DNA of 64,000 nucleotides from Torreya grandis (taxonomy: Eukaryota > Streptophyta > Pinopsida > Cupressales > Taxaceae), in assembly GCA_037957365.1 (NCBI GenBank), contig JARHVA010000021.1, positions 4,608,001-4,672,000 on the forward strand, given 5' to 3'. Position 1 is the stretch's first letter. Every line of letters starts with the position of its first letter. Of the stretch, positions 11,820 through 24,590 are shown piece after piece. The notes below the pieces were generated by a model. That model searched no databases. It saw only the letters and a list, made by a program, of their open reading frames with translations, and had not been told where the DNA came from. The translations under genes and the position numbers were made by a program.

Positions 11820-12973
11820 TTTGTGACCTTGTGAAGCCATTATAAATATAAGTGTCACCATCTTAAAGGATCACAATTAGTTTCTTTAAAATTAAGCCTT
11901 GGGTTTAGTTTAATATGCATGGGATCATCACTGAATTAAAAAATGACCTACATTAAAATAGTTATTAGGATTGAGTCATCGAAACATCATAATATATAAC
12001 CGTATAGGTAATGACTTAGAATTTTTTCTACTTATGAAAATTTGCCACTGATCTTGGCATATGGCATGGATCTAACTATTCAGAGTTACACAATGTCTCT
12101 TTATGACTTAGTGCTTATTTTTTCATTATTACAATTAGGCCACCCATGATGAGGCCATGTGGTGTTCATCCTAGTGTTATGACCTCACCTTGCATAACTT
12201 GTAATTAATTATCCTTCATTGAAGTGTGTACCCATCAAACCCTAGACTATGGATTAATTGAATTAAAGTCTATAATGGATTGTATCCATGCATTCATGTG
12301 ATAAGAAATTATTTCACAAAGGGGCCACATAGTATGTCATGCCTTGTAGTTGAAAAATAAACCACATGGATAGGGTTGATAAATTTAATTCCTTTTTCAA
12401 ACATAACTCTAAATGTTTTTAGCATAAGGGCAGTAAAATTTGGCATTTGTATAGATCGAGACAATTTGTAATCATAACACACATCATGATTTTGAGACCC
12501 CACAAACACATAATAGGCTTGATGGAAAACTTTATCCACACAAACCCATTGGTCTATAAACTATCATTCATTTAATTTGAAATCCACAAGGGTTAGTTGA
12601 TAGTGGCCACATATGTTTTGATAAACACTTATTGTGGATAAGTTATTTGGGTAATGAAAGATTGATTAATTAATGAATAAACTTGACTCATTTTTACACA
12701 ATACCCATATATATATAGGCCACATTAGATATCATGGTGGAAATCAGTGGTGGCCATATCTAAAGTAGACTTGTCATCTTGCTCACCTTGAAGAGGGTTT
12801 TTTCTCACAACATACTCTATTAGATATGTATATAACCCATGAACACTATACCATAATGGGAATAAATAAATGAGGGATCATGTCCACATGATTGGATTGA
12901 GATGTGAGTCATGTTTTTATTGGGGCCATATAGAGATATTATTAAGATATAATGTGACTAAAATTAAAGATAG
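11820..12973. other. Degenerate sequence, no gene seen
   Basis: AT-rich. A 76-codon minus frame at 12309-12539 has no motif. Confidence 0.5.
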
Positions 12974-13072
12974 TGGCCACTATGTTGAATAGTTAGTATT
13001 ATATGACCACTATGTTGAACAGTTAGTATTATATGACCACTATGTTGAATAGTTAGTATTATGTGGCCACTC
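12974..13072. repeat. 30-bp tandem repeat, about 3.3 copies
   Basis: Units start at 12974, 13004, 13034 and 13064 with the core TGRCCACTATGTTGAAYAG then TTAGTATTATA. Copies differ at one to three bases, mainly transitions. Confidence 0.9.
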
Positions 13073-16000
13073 TATTACTATTTTAATAAGCAACATGGGT
13101 TAATACCTTATGACTCAGGGGAAATTTAATTGGACCTATAAGGTTTATTAGACTAGCGAGAGCCAATTGGTGATCAAAAAAATATAAATACTCTTAGTAT
13201 ATATTTAATGATGTGATCTTAATTATTAACAAAGGTTAATTTTTTAAGAATGATTAAATAAGATTATACATTAATATAATTTGTGATACTGAACTAATGG
13301 AAATTTTATATATTTGATGCCCATTATGGATAAAGATGATATATTATTTTTAGAGAATTGAAATAACACTAATTCTACTTAATCTAGGAGCATAATTCAA
13401 AATGTAGGCAACCCAGATAGTGGGCATAGATGTATTAGAAACCAAAACCTAGAGTTTTGTGATATCAACTAGTGTGTGTTGTTCTATGCATCCAAAATCT
13501 TATGAGGATTAACATTTTATGGACCCATAACCCATAGGTCCTAGGATCTTAACCTCGTATGTGTTTGAGATGAATCAAGATCAACTTAGTACCCTATCCA
13601 TATTAATTTGATAGGCTTAATTATGAATGTAAGAGCAATGTTATTATTGTGTTATGAAGCAAATTATGTATTGATGTGTTGTTAAAAAATAATCTCATTC
13701 ACTTTTCGTAAGTGCAACTAAAATAAATTTTAAAAAAATGTCGTTCATTTTGGAGTAAGACAGATGAGTGCTACACATTTTTATCATAGCATAATCAATC
13801 ATTGTTGACCTCTGGGATATTTTATACACGAGAAGTTATTCATTTGAAATGAAACTATGGATAGTTCTTATAAGTTTAGAAAGTGCAAATCTTGGGAATA
13901 TTATACTAAATTGACAATGATCAATATTAAACATTTACATACAAATCCATGTGATTTGAAAAGGAAAATGATTGATTATTTTCATTGTAAATACCCAAAA
14001 TAATTTGGAGGTATATTTCAAAGATATCAATTAAACACAAGACTTAATTCTGACATAATTGAAATTTGGCATGGGAAAGCCAAAAATGAAAAGAATGAAA
14101 ATGGTATTATTTCCATGATAACCCAATGTTCTAATATATTTTATTGGCATAAAATTATAGAATAAATTAGATTGTATAAGATATAAAATAATCACACATG
14201 TTTTATTTGCATCTAGCTACACATGAAAACTTTCTATTTATAGAAAACACTAGGAATATATAGTAATTAGCTTGTTAGATATGAATTTATGTCTTTATGA
14301 GTACAGTCATCAAGGATAACTAGATTAAGCCTATGAATGCTCAAATTCAAAAACATGAGAATTTTTCTAGTCGAGAAGAATCCATGCTTCCTTAGACACC
14401 TTTTCATTTCAAAACAATCCATGTTGACTATGACAATTTAGGGATAATATTTGGGGATTTGAGTGCGTATAATATAATTTTATGTATATCTATATGCCTT
14501 TTTTTGAGTGCATATAACTCTATTTTCCTTCACTTTGCTTCAAAACCCTAACCCTTTACATTATACAATGAAAAATTATGAACAAAGGAAAAATGGTAAA
14601 ATGGATGGGTCAAGTTGACCTCAAAGACCCCTTGTGACTAAGCATTACTTACATATCTATTATGTATTTAAACACTTGAAAGTTTTGAATTTAACCTTGA
14701 AAATAATTTCCATTCCTTGCTTTTGTCTTGTTGTAATGAGTGTTTTACAAAATTAAGAACTTTTTGGAATGGCCTCTCAATATACAAAGTGTTTTCTAAT
14801 GCCTTGTTAGAAAATTATTTGATAGGTTGGTAAATAGATGAAAAATATATAAATGCTTATGTTTGATTTAATTATATAGATAAATCTTTATTTATATATG
14901 ATAATTTTGAATTTTTGAATCTAGTCATTAAAGGGTGTGGGGACAAGTCTTCCCTATGTGGACAAGTCCATAATAGTGAACACGTTCTAGAGGCATGAAC
15001 TTGTATAGAAAATAGGAATAGTGACATGACAATATAATAATGATATTAATTTATTTAGGTAGAGACTACAAAGATCATGTGTAAAAATAATGACAATTTG
15101 GAAGGGTCAAGCCCATATATGAGAGAATGGCTATGAAGAATGGTGAATAAGAGTCATGTGTATGATCATAAGTTAATTAGGTTAAGGTTTGGTCAAATTA
15201 CATATTTTTAAGTGTCTAATAAAAAATATGAATGTTTAATTTTTTTAAAGATATATCTAGGTGAGGTTGCCATGATAGATAAGTTTTACAGTGAATACTT
15301 GACCAATATCTACCACTTCCTAGTTGCAAGCTACTTGGAAGTGTCATTTTTGAAGATGATTTGAATAGAAAATTCAAGTGATATGAGGATAAATATTATA
15401 TAAAATAAAATTATTATGGGGATAACTTAAATATTTTAAATTTACATCTCAATACCTCCCCAACAAAGAGAAATTCCCATTCAAAAATGGTTGATTGGGA
15501 GGATTTGACTGTTATGTGATGATCTGATTTAAATTTTGAAGTACATGGAATTTAAACCATTTAATTTTAAATTTTCCATGTGAGTGAAATATGGTCTTAA
15601 TTTAAACAATACACATTTGGAAATGGGAAACATGTAGGAGGGGAATATATGGGATCCCTTTTGTAGTTGTTTCTAAGTGTATGTGACCCCAAGTTAAAAA
15701 GATAAAATGATTTATTATTGTGTTGGTAGCCTTAAAATGCATGATTTTCCCTAATGTTTTTATGGTAGAATGAAAATTTTCACTATAAATCCCTTGGGGT
15801 AGGGAAAATGTGGCAATCCTTTGTGTAAAAATGGAATTTTTCAACTTGATGATAAGTTATTTGTGTGTAGTCTTGTTTTGAATCAATATTAATGTGATAA
15901 ATATGGGAGATTTATTTTTTGACTATGTGTTGGTGTTGGCACTTTTTTTGATTAGTTTGTCATAGTGAAAACATTTTTGTGGGAAAAGGTTAATGTGAAG

Positions 16001-16673
16001 GTAAATTTAATTATCATGCCACTATTTAAATCAATGAATTTGGGGATGTTCTTGTGAAATATTCACACCATTACTATAAAAGGAAAATTTTAAATTTTAT
16101 AACAATACATGCATTATTCTGATAGATGATAGAATAGATGATACAATCACAATCTCTAGGGAGAGGGAGGATGGAATACTCAAATTTAATCAATATAAAT
16201 ATTCGTTGGGAATAGTTAACCACTATTGTATGTGGTTCAGTTATAGAACCTATATTCTTATAAGGAAGTGCAAACTCCATCCTAAACCATATGTTATGTG
16301 TGTTAGCATTGATTTGATGTTGGTATGGAAAAAACCCAATGATTGATGACTTGGGTGAGTTAATTTTCTTGGAAAAATTAAAATCCCTTGTGAAAAATGT
16401 GAATACACAAAATTATTTCATTGGTTAACTTTGCAAATTTAATCTTGTATGACATTATAGTAACACCTTATAGTTCCATCTACCTATGATATTAACTACA
16501 CAACCATAACATTAGTAATAAAAATAAATCAATGTCTAACATTAATTTACTACATGATATAAAATTAACAACGTCTAAATCTTAAATATAACATATTATA
16601 AAGATCTTTATTAAACATAAGGGCATAATTCACACATGAAAAGCATGCCCTGACTAATAATTAACAAACTAAT
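13073..16673. other. Degenerate AT-rich sequence, no gene seen
   Basis: Only short motif-free frames (for example 15602-15844 and 16074-16280, minus). No LTR pair or tandem repeat was recognised in this stretch. Confidence 0.45.
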
Positions 16674-19600
16674 TATTGATAATTTGGCCTCCTAGGCCAA
16701 ATTTCAACCCCTATAATTCAAAACTTTACCTATCATGTCCTCTAATATTGTGTATGGTCATCATATGACTTGTAGGGTACTCAAAATGGCCTTTATAAAT
16801 CTTGGTTAGCATTTTTTAATGTTGTTTTGGTGAAATTAAGGTAAATGCCATTTTGACCTTATGGGAATTTATAACATGATAAAATGAGTCAAAGTGGGTT
16901 AAATGGTCTAAAGGGGTCATGTTGAAACATTATAATGGTCTCCAATTCATTTCACTCCACCTCTAGTCCATACCATTCCTAAGCAGGTGGCAAACTAACT
17001 TAATAACATTCTATCCCACTCTCAAGGTGTTTTAGTACCCATTTTATAATGTCTAAATGAGTTTTTATGATAAAAATACAAATGTAAGATATATAAAAGA
17101 GATGAAAACATCATAACATGTCTGTACAGGTCAATTACAAGCTTCAAAGGCACCTGATATATCATCTTCATTAGTTTTCAGGCATATTAGATAGTTTCCA
17201 TGGTAGAAATTAGAAGTTTTCAGTTGGTTTGTATAAGTGTGTTAGAACAAGATCATATTCATAAACACACGTGGATTATCGTATTCTTCCTAGGCTTAGA
17301 TACATGCTTTGGAGGTATTTTTAATTTAAAACAAGTCAAAAATTGATCCCCTTTCTCTATCGAGCTCCTTGGCACCTCAAAAAAGCCAATTGAGTTTGTA
17401 AATGGTACAAACAAGAAAGAGAAGGAGAGGACCTAAGATTTTTGGTAGAGGAGGGGATACTATTTTTATTCCATTTTGTGGCATTATTTCTCATATTTCC
17501 TTCCCCTCCTTTATGAATAATCACTAAGAAGGTGAAGGGCTCATAGTGTCTTATCCATCTAGATAGGGTTTTGATTTGCTTCATTTTCTATGTCTTTGAG
17601 CATGATTAAATAGAAATGAAAGGTTGGGTGACTTAAAAGGGGTCTACACAAACATTATAAGCCATTATCAAGACCCACTTCACATTTTTGAGAGCCACCA
17701 GGAGGAAAGAAATATTCAGTTTAGCCAATCTATAGGTTGATAACAGTAGGGTTCTTGAAACTTCAAGGTTTCTAATAACTGTAAAGTGTTAGTGTGATCT
17801 CCAAACCCCCATTGAGGCTCTAAAAAAATGTATTTTAAATGATTACATGGGAAAAAAAACCTACAAATTATTGATCACCTATAGTTTTCACATGTAGGCA
17901 ATTAGTTTGAAGAAATCATTGGTAGAATAACCATGTTCAAGCCTCATGAAATGTGTTGACCTTGTTCAAGGAAAGTTGAAGGGAGTGTATCACATTAAAA
18001 TAGGATATAAGGAAAGTCTCAAAGATTTTTTAACACCATCCAATCCAGAATTCATAGGTCCTCATCTTTAGGTCAATAAGAAGACTATGTGGATTGAGTT
18101 GAATTTTACAGGGCTCAAAATCTTTCAATCAATGTTATAATGGTTATAGCATTGATTAAGATGTTAGGTTAGTAGACAACATTTTAAGGATGGTATCATA
18201 AAGAGAAATCAATTTATAGGTATATTCAATCCAAGAGGTCAAAATTCCATGAATTTTTATCTTATAGGGTACCCAACTCAAATGTTGAACTTAAGGAGTC
18301 TTAATAGATCTATGTCAAGTGTGAATCTTATTTGGAGGTGCCTTGCAATAGAATGAATGACCAAGTTGGTCAAGAGATCCCCCATACCTCCAAGAACATT
18401 TCAATGTAAAATTAAATTTAAAATAGTTATATGAGGTCATAGTTAGATCTATGGGAAGGGATAGAGTTCTAAAAGGTATCCAAACTGCAAGAGGCTCTCC
18501 GAATGTAGTCAAAAAACTCAACGACCACCTACAGGCTAGAATAAGAAAGAAAAGTACCATGTGGTATATGATTAAATTAAGAGTTTAAATAGTAATATGC
18601 TATTTAGATAACCCCATGCATTATGTTTCCATGAATCATTTAATTCAAGGTGCCAACAAAGAAGAAAATGTGCACTTACAATCTAGGCAAACCCTAAGCT
18701 AGCAATAAAAGACCTATCCATCAAATATGTACTTATATGTGGGATGAATGAGAGACTAAAAGGTTTGTACAAGGTATAAAATACTTTTATTTCATGTTAT
18801 AGTCATTAATTATGTTTCAAAGTGTAATAAAAGATAATATCCTTACTTCTTGTAGACACACCTGTTAGACTCCTACAGGTAGGATAAGTGAGTATGTTGA
18901 ACCCTACATAGAAGTGGTTGTTGAGAGATTGAATGTAGGCTATCTAAATTTTTTTATAAATGGTCTCAATTTTTTTTATTGAAATGGCTTATTTATTTGA
19001 GATAGGAAGATCTTAATGGCCTCATCAGGCCTAAACTAACGTTAATGGGCCTAGGAATAGAAATTGAAATAGTTTTTCATGTTTAGGAGGATAATATGAG
19101 GTTGGAAAAGTTTCATAAGTTATATGCATATATGTATGTAATATGTATAATGTTAGGATATTTAGAAAAATATCAAAGTGCTAACAAGGATGGAGTTCAT
19201 GCTCACATCTTAGATAGACCTAGTTGCCACCTACAAGCAAAGTTCCCAAAAAGAGTCTAAGCAAGTTTGAACCCTAAATAAAGGTGAGGTGAAGGAATTA
19301 AAATATATTATTTTACATATTTCCTAAAGGATCTCAATTCCTTCATCTGATGTTTTGATCCTTTGAGATAAGAGAAGGCTTGAATGGCCTAATTAGGCCT
19401 AAGTTTCAAGCAGGGTCATTAGTAAGAGAATTAAAGTGTGTTGAACCCTAAAAGGTGGTGAAGTAAAAGGGTAAAAACAAGTCTCTTTAATTTTTTCCTA
19501 ATATTTCTCATATTTAATTGAGTACCATGGTCTCTTGAGATAAGCAAGAAAGACCCTGATCACCTAATTAGGCCTAAACATGTAGTTCTAGACCTGCACA

Positions 19601-21801
19601 TAGAAGCTAAAGAGATTACACATTTAGGAAGTGTTTTAGGTTGGGAAATACCAAAATATGGAAGATAAAAATGTCATAAGATAATTCTAGAGGTTTGGAC
19701 TGATAAAAGTTAGATAAAAACTAATAACTAGACCGTTAGGGTCAAACTAGCACAGTAACTCAAGAACCCTTGGCAGAGGTATAAGGGGTCTGCAGATACT
19801 TTGGAGAGATAAAAAGGATGAAAAACCATGGGAATTGATTAGTAAGGTTTTCATACATTGATATAAGGTGTTTTAATATATAAACAAACATGTTTTTCTC
19901 CCCTACACCCCTTTTCAATCTCTTGACCTCCCAAAATGTAGAGTTTTGAGCTTGAGTGCAACTTTCTCCACATTGGAACTATACAGAGCATATGCATTGG
20001 GATATCATCTAATAATTAATATTGAGGAGGTTTGTATACTTCATGTTCTTTGAATTTGTTTTTCATTTCAATACTTTAGGGATATGAACAATCATTAAGA
20101 GGTCAAACATGTCTAAACCTACCTAAACTAGTAAAAACAACCCAATAGAGGAAAACTTGAGAAGCTTTCACTCAAATGCCCTAAAATGGCTTGGAATACA
20201 CTTGGAACACCTATTTCACTCTGAGTAGGTTCCATACATGGCATTGGTTTTATGGAAACCTATATGGATTCATTAGAAACTATAGTTTTACAGGGGTTTG
20301 GGTAAAAAATAGGGTTCTAAGCATGTTGAACAATTATAGATCATTGGTGAGAGTAGTGTGAAGTGTATTTCATCTTTTTAGATCACAATGTGCCTTTAGA
20401 TTCTCTTATAAATTCTTTTACAAGTCTAATAAAAAAGGACAGTCTAGAAAGGCTAGTAAATGGTGACCTGGTCACCTAAATGGGTAGAGTTGCATGGTGT
20501 GTACAGTTGAAAATGTATAATTCATGATTTAATATGCTTATTCAAACCTAAGACACACTCACTTATCCATCCTTTAAGTTTATATGTGAGTTTCATTTTC
20601 ATCCAAGTAACTAACACTAAATGACTAGGCCTAATTGCCTAATAGGCCTATTTGGCCAATAAAGGAATATGAGTATTGGCATAAAGGGATGATAAGTGAG
20701 TTATTACATGATCATAAAACCATATAAATACCTCATTAAGAAACTTTGGATAGCCATTATGGAGGATTAGGGTAGTTTATTGAACCTAGTCAACATGCAA
20801 AAGGGAAAAGGGTTACTTAATGCTTTGTGGAGGCTTAATAAACCATGATGCCACCTTTATAACTATCATAAGAAGATTAAATTGACAAATTTTGTGTAAA
20901 CATGCTCTTTAAGTGGTCAAATAAGGTTGAATTATCCTCCACCACTCCACTTCCATGCCCAAAAGCTCATTCAAGACCCCCAACCAACCTAAGAAACACA
21001 TGGGGAGAGCATGAAGGGATGTTGGCAACTATTGGTTGAATGAATGGTGACCATTATGAGCTATACATGCCACTTCCATGAGACATTATTATTCTCTCTC
21101 TTTCCCATGTACCATAAAATGAGGCTTGAAGGCCATTGTAATGATCCCTTATTTGGGCATGATGAAACTCTGCCCAAAATTGTATCTTGCAAACCTTTTT
21201 GAATAAATAAAGAAGGAATATTTCAAATTTATTTATTTCCATTAGTGTGTATATGTTTTTTTATTTATAGAAGTGGTTAAGTTTCATTCTCCTTTTCAAG
21301 TCCCTAACCTCACCTAGTTGTTAGGATGTTATCCTATGAAGGTCATGCGATGTTCCAAAGTGTTGGTGACTATATTTGAAGAGTGGTTGATAGTTCCTTA
21401 AACATACCTCTTATCCATTAATTTAAAGTTAAAGACGTCCATCATAGCCTTTACATGAAGTAATTATGCTTAAGAGCTCATTAAAAGACTTGTTTTATTC
21501 ACTAGTCCTTGGTTGGTTCATAAAGTGTTTATTAAAGATCAGTTACAGTGGATAAGTCAATATTGGTGTATCACCTCCCTTATCTTAGATTTTAGTTCAT
21601 GTTTCTCTCTCCCTTTTCACCCCAACAAGTTAGTAGTCTTAGGAATTGAACTTAATTTATACGTTAGGGGAGATAACCCCACAAACTAGAGGTGTAGTCC
21701 ATCCAAAAGTCACCCATAACCCTTGTACTAATCTCATGTTACCCTAAATTTGGATAAGTATAAACAATACTCTCCTAAGTGTGAATTTTGGTGAGTTAAC
21801 A
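16674..21801 (+). repeat. 5' LTR (about 5.1 kb)
   Basis: Aligns end to end with 24591-29748, with scattered substitutions and short indels (for example a 9-bp insertion CCTAGGCCA near 16,693). Short frames in it (17357-17584, 18315-18560 and 21054-21242, minus) are interrupted or lost in the partner LTR and look non-coding. It contains three diverged subrepeats that carry an AGGCCTAATTAGGCCT-type palindrome (18895-19040, 19265-19412 and 19439-19582). Confidence 0.85.
18895..19582. repeat. Three diverged about 145-bp subrepeats in the 5' LTR
   Basis: Units at 18895-19040, 19265-19412 and 19439-19582 each begin GTTGAACCCTA or GTTTGAACCCTA, pass through a T-rich CTCAATT or CTCAT segment and a TTGAGATA motif, and end in GGCCTCATCAGGCC or CCTAATTAGGCC. 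They match only loosely outside these anchors. The same order is kept in the other LTR at about 26809-27530. Confidence 0.65.
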
Positions 21802-21902
21802 ATTATATCATGCTTATTGGGACTAGTTTATAGAATCTTAGAGCACATCCCATCATCAAGTAGTTGCAAGCATTAAATAAGTAGATTTACAGTCAAGATC
21901 TC
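21802..21902 (+). other. Leader of the long-LTR element with possible primer site
   Basis: Starts ATTATATCATGC, which could be a mutated TGGTATCAGAGC primer site. The leader is short and AT-rich and ends at the ATG at 21903. Confidence 0.35.
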
Positions 21903-24102
21903 ATGCCAAGGGTCATCAGAAGATATTCATCTAAGGGTGAGGACAATATGTTGTTGGTAGTGCACTTTATTATTTAGTTGTCTCATGATGTGTAATGGTG
22001 GGTTATGAATGTAACTTATACTCTACACCTCCCTATCCACCCTATTATGACATGTACCAGCCTTATTATGAACCCTATAAACCCTATAATGAACCTTATC
22101 AACAATATGATGTCGCATTCCAACCCTATGCTACCCCTTATCAACTCCCTTGGTAGCCTTCCTATCATGAGTACTATCCCTCCTTCCCTCCCCAACCACC
22201 CTTTTAATCTACACAATTTTTTTTATGAGCTGGAAGAGTTGAAGAGCATAAATTAAATCATTGCTAATTAGTCAATGGACTTGAAGGAGGAATAGTCTCA
22301 ATGCAATCAATCTTATGATTTTCCACCTCTTGCTACCCCATGCCAATATCCTTGGATTGTGACTTCCATGCCAAAACCAAACCAAGAAGAGAGGAAGTTT
22401 TTAGAAGTCATGACAAGGAGATTCCCAAATTTTCAAGACCCCTCATCTCTTCATAAATCTCAAGTTGTCCATGAATGCTTAGGAATTCAAAGAGAGAAGG
22501 AAGTTGTGGCTTCCAAGCCTAGGAAGTTCCCAAGCATTCATATTGCCTCTTCACCCCCAAACTTGTTCAATAACATCCCATAAAACCTTATGTTCCTACT
22601 CCACCAACTAGCCATTGTTGCCCTCCCATCATTTTCTTGTTTGAGGAAGGACCTGTGGTTTGGAGAGTAGATAAGGAACATCTAAATGAAGAGGAGTGTA
22701 TGGATGTTAGTCCAAGAAACCTTTCAAGCTTTTCAATTTCTCCATTTGTCCTTCATTATACATTCATTCATGTGAATCCACATATATCTAGGTGTGACAA
22801 AGCAATTGAGGGGTGGGAAAGGGAGAATATAGTGTCATTAGCTAATTTCCCTTCTCCATCTATTTAGTAATACCTTGGTCAAATTGATGCTAGTAAGGCT
22901 CCAAATTGGAAGGACACTCTAGCAGATACCAATAAATCCCATGAATCTTCTTTCCCTCCCACCCTATGAAGAGAGGCCAACTACATTGAAGTCAAAATTG
23001 GAGCATTTAGACATGAGAAACAACTTGATAAAGAACATGGGTGAGGTGATAGTCCGTTAAGAGCCTAATTATATAGAAATTGCAAGTGGGTTCCAAAAAC
23101 ATCTAGAGGGGGATACTTCAAACACCTATGATGAGAAGATCACTACTGGTACTCTAACTTACCCTAGCAATTTAGAGTTTGAGCATAGAGGGGAGTTTGG
23201 TGATGAGGAGCAGTCACAATGGCATGACTTTGAAGTGTAAGAAACATAAGAAGATTCTCCTCTAGAAGATAGTCATAAAGATAGACCTCATGAACCCCTC
23301 ATTAAATCTAAGAGTACTTCAAGTGATTTGTATGATCAAGTTGCATTAGAACATGAACCTTGACATGACCCTATTGGATATTTAAAGACACTTGATCAAC
23401 ATGTTGTTCCACAAGGAAATGGTAAGAGTGATAGTAAGGTTCATATTTCTTTCATTAATCATGAAGAAATCAACTTTTGGGAAGACCTAAAGACCTTTTT
23501 TTCAATATTAGATGATACATCTCTACCTCATGAAGAGAATGATAAAATTATCAATATAGACAATGAACATGGTGAAGAGCTCAAAGACAGTCCTAAGTAT
23601 AACACTATGGAAATTGGTCCTAGAGCATATCCAAGGTTCTAATGACATGAGGTAGTCCTAATTTAACATGGTCAAGGATCTTGAATATCTTGGTAAATAA
23701 ATAACCCAAGGAAAATAAGGTAAAATTGACGAGGAAGAGTGCAAGGATCAATGTTAAGAGGTTCAATTTTAGATTCCACCAAGGTATGATGACTATAGTA
23801 CCTTCCAAGATGAGTAAAATATTGTCCTTAAAAATCCAATTGAATCAAAAATTGAGGATGCAATCAAAGATGGAGTATTTGAAGATGAACCTAATCATAT
23901 GCTTCAAAAGGAAGGCCTGATTGTACCTTATCCTTTTGAGATAGTAGGTGGTCAACATGATAGAGTTCTAAAACACAATGGTTTGCTTTATGTGGACATG
24001 TCTAACCAAGAGGAGTCTATTAATGGGGTAAACATGGTATTGGTTGTACCAAGTAACCATATTTGGGATGAATATGAATTTATCCCTGGTTCACATAGCT
24101 AA
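21903..24102 (+). pseudogene. Broken long open frame of unknown function (Pro/Tyr-rich then acidic)
   Basis: Pieces of one coding region can be followed in several frames over 2.2 kb, or about 730 codons if whole. It opens at ATG 21903 with MPRVIRRYSSKGEDNM. From 22019 a Pro/Tyr-rich repeat follows (PPYYDMYQPYYEPY and similar), with stops near 22153 and 22205. At 22359-22583 comes a charged piece with KPNQEERKFLEVMTRRFPNF, and at 22637-22867 a piece starting MFEEGPVVWRVDKEHLNEEE. A long acidic stretch runs from about 23061 to 23641 with only three internal stops (SNLEFEHRGEFGDEEQSQW, ENDKIINIDNEHGEELKDS). The last piece closes at 24102 and contains MLQKEGLIVPYPFEIVGGQ. I recognise no Gag, zinc knuckle, protease or polymerase motif. 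Position suggests the element's own structural protein. Confidence 0.55.
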
Positions 24103-24590
24103 CCCATGCATAGTGCAATGAAGCAATAAGGTATGGTTGTTTCCCAAGGAGACCAATAGTACATCAATATCTTATCACATTAGTGGAGGTTCTCACTCCA
24201 TAACTAGTACATGATTACACCCCACTCATCATATGGAAATCTAATCTAATGGGAACATGATGATCCAAGAAGTTCCCCTTTGATCTAGGAGTAGGAAGGC
24301 TTGTTCAGGTCAATTGTACATAGTTATTTTCTTGGTTTCTAATAAGTGTTATCAACACAAGTGTCTTGTTTTGTTGCTTTCATAGGTGTTTAGGTGTTAT
24401 TCTCTTTTGGTGTCCTTGTGTGTGGTTTTTGTTGCAATCATTGAAGTTTTTTAAGGTACTCATCTGATTAATAGTCCAAGCAAATTATTCATCCAAGTCA
24501 TGTTTTTAATTGTGAGTTTGGTTCCTAAGAAAGAGAGATAGCTGGTTCTCTTGACCAACATGCTAATCAACCCCTGTGAGTAATCAAGAA
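24103..24590 (+). other. 3' untranslated part of the long-LTR element
   Basis: No coding signal. The expected polypurine tract before the LTR at 24591 is weak (GTGAGTAATCAAGAA), which fits long decay. Confidence 0.4.
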
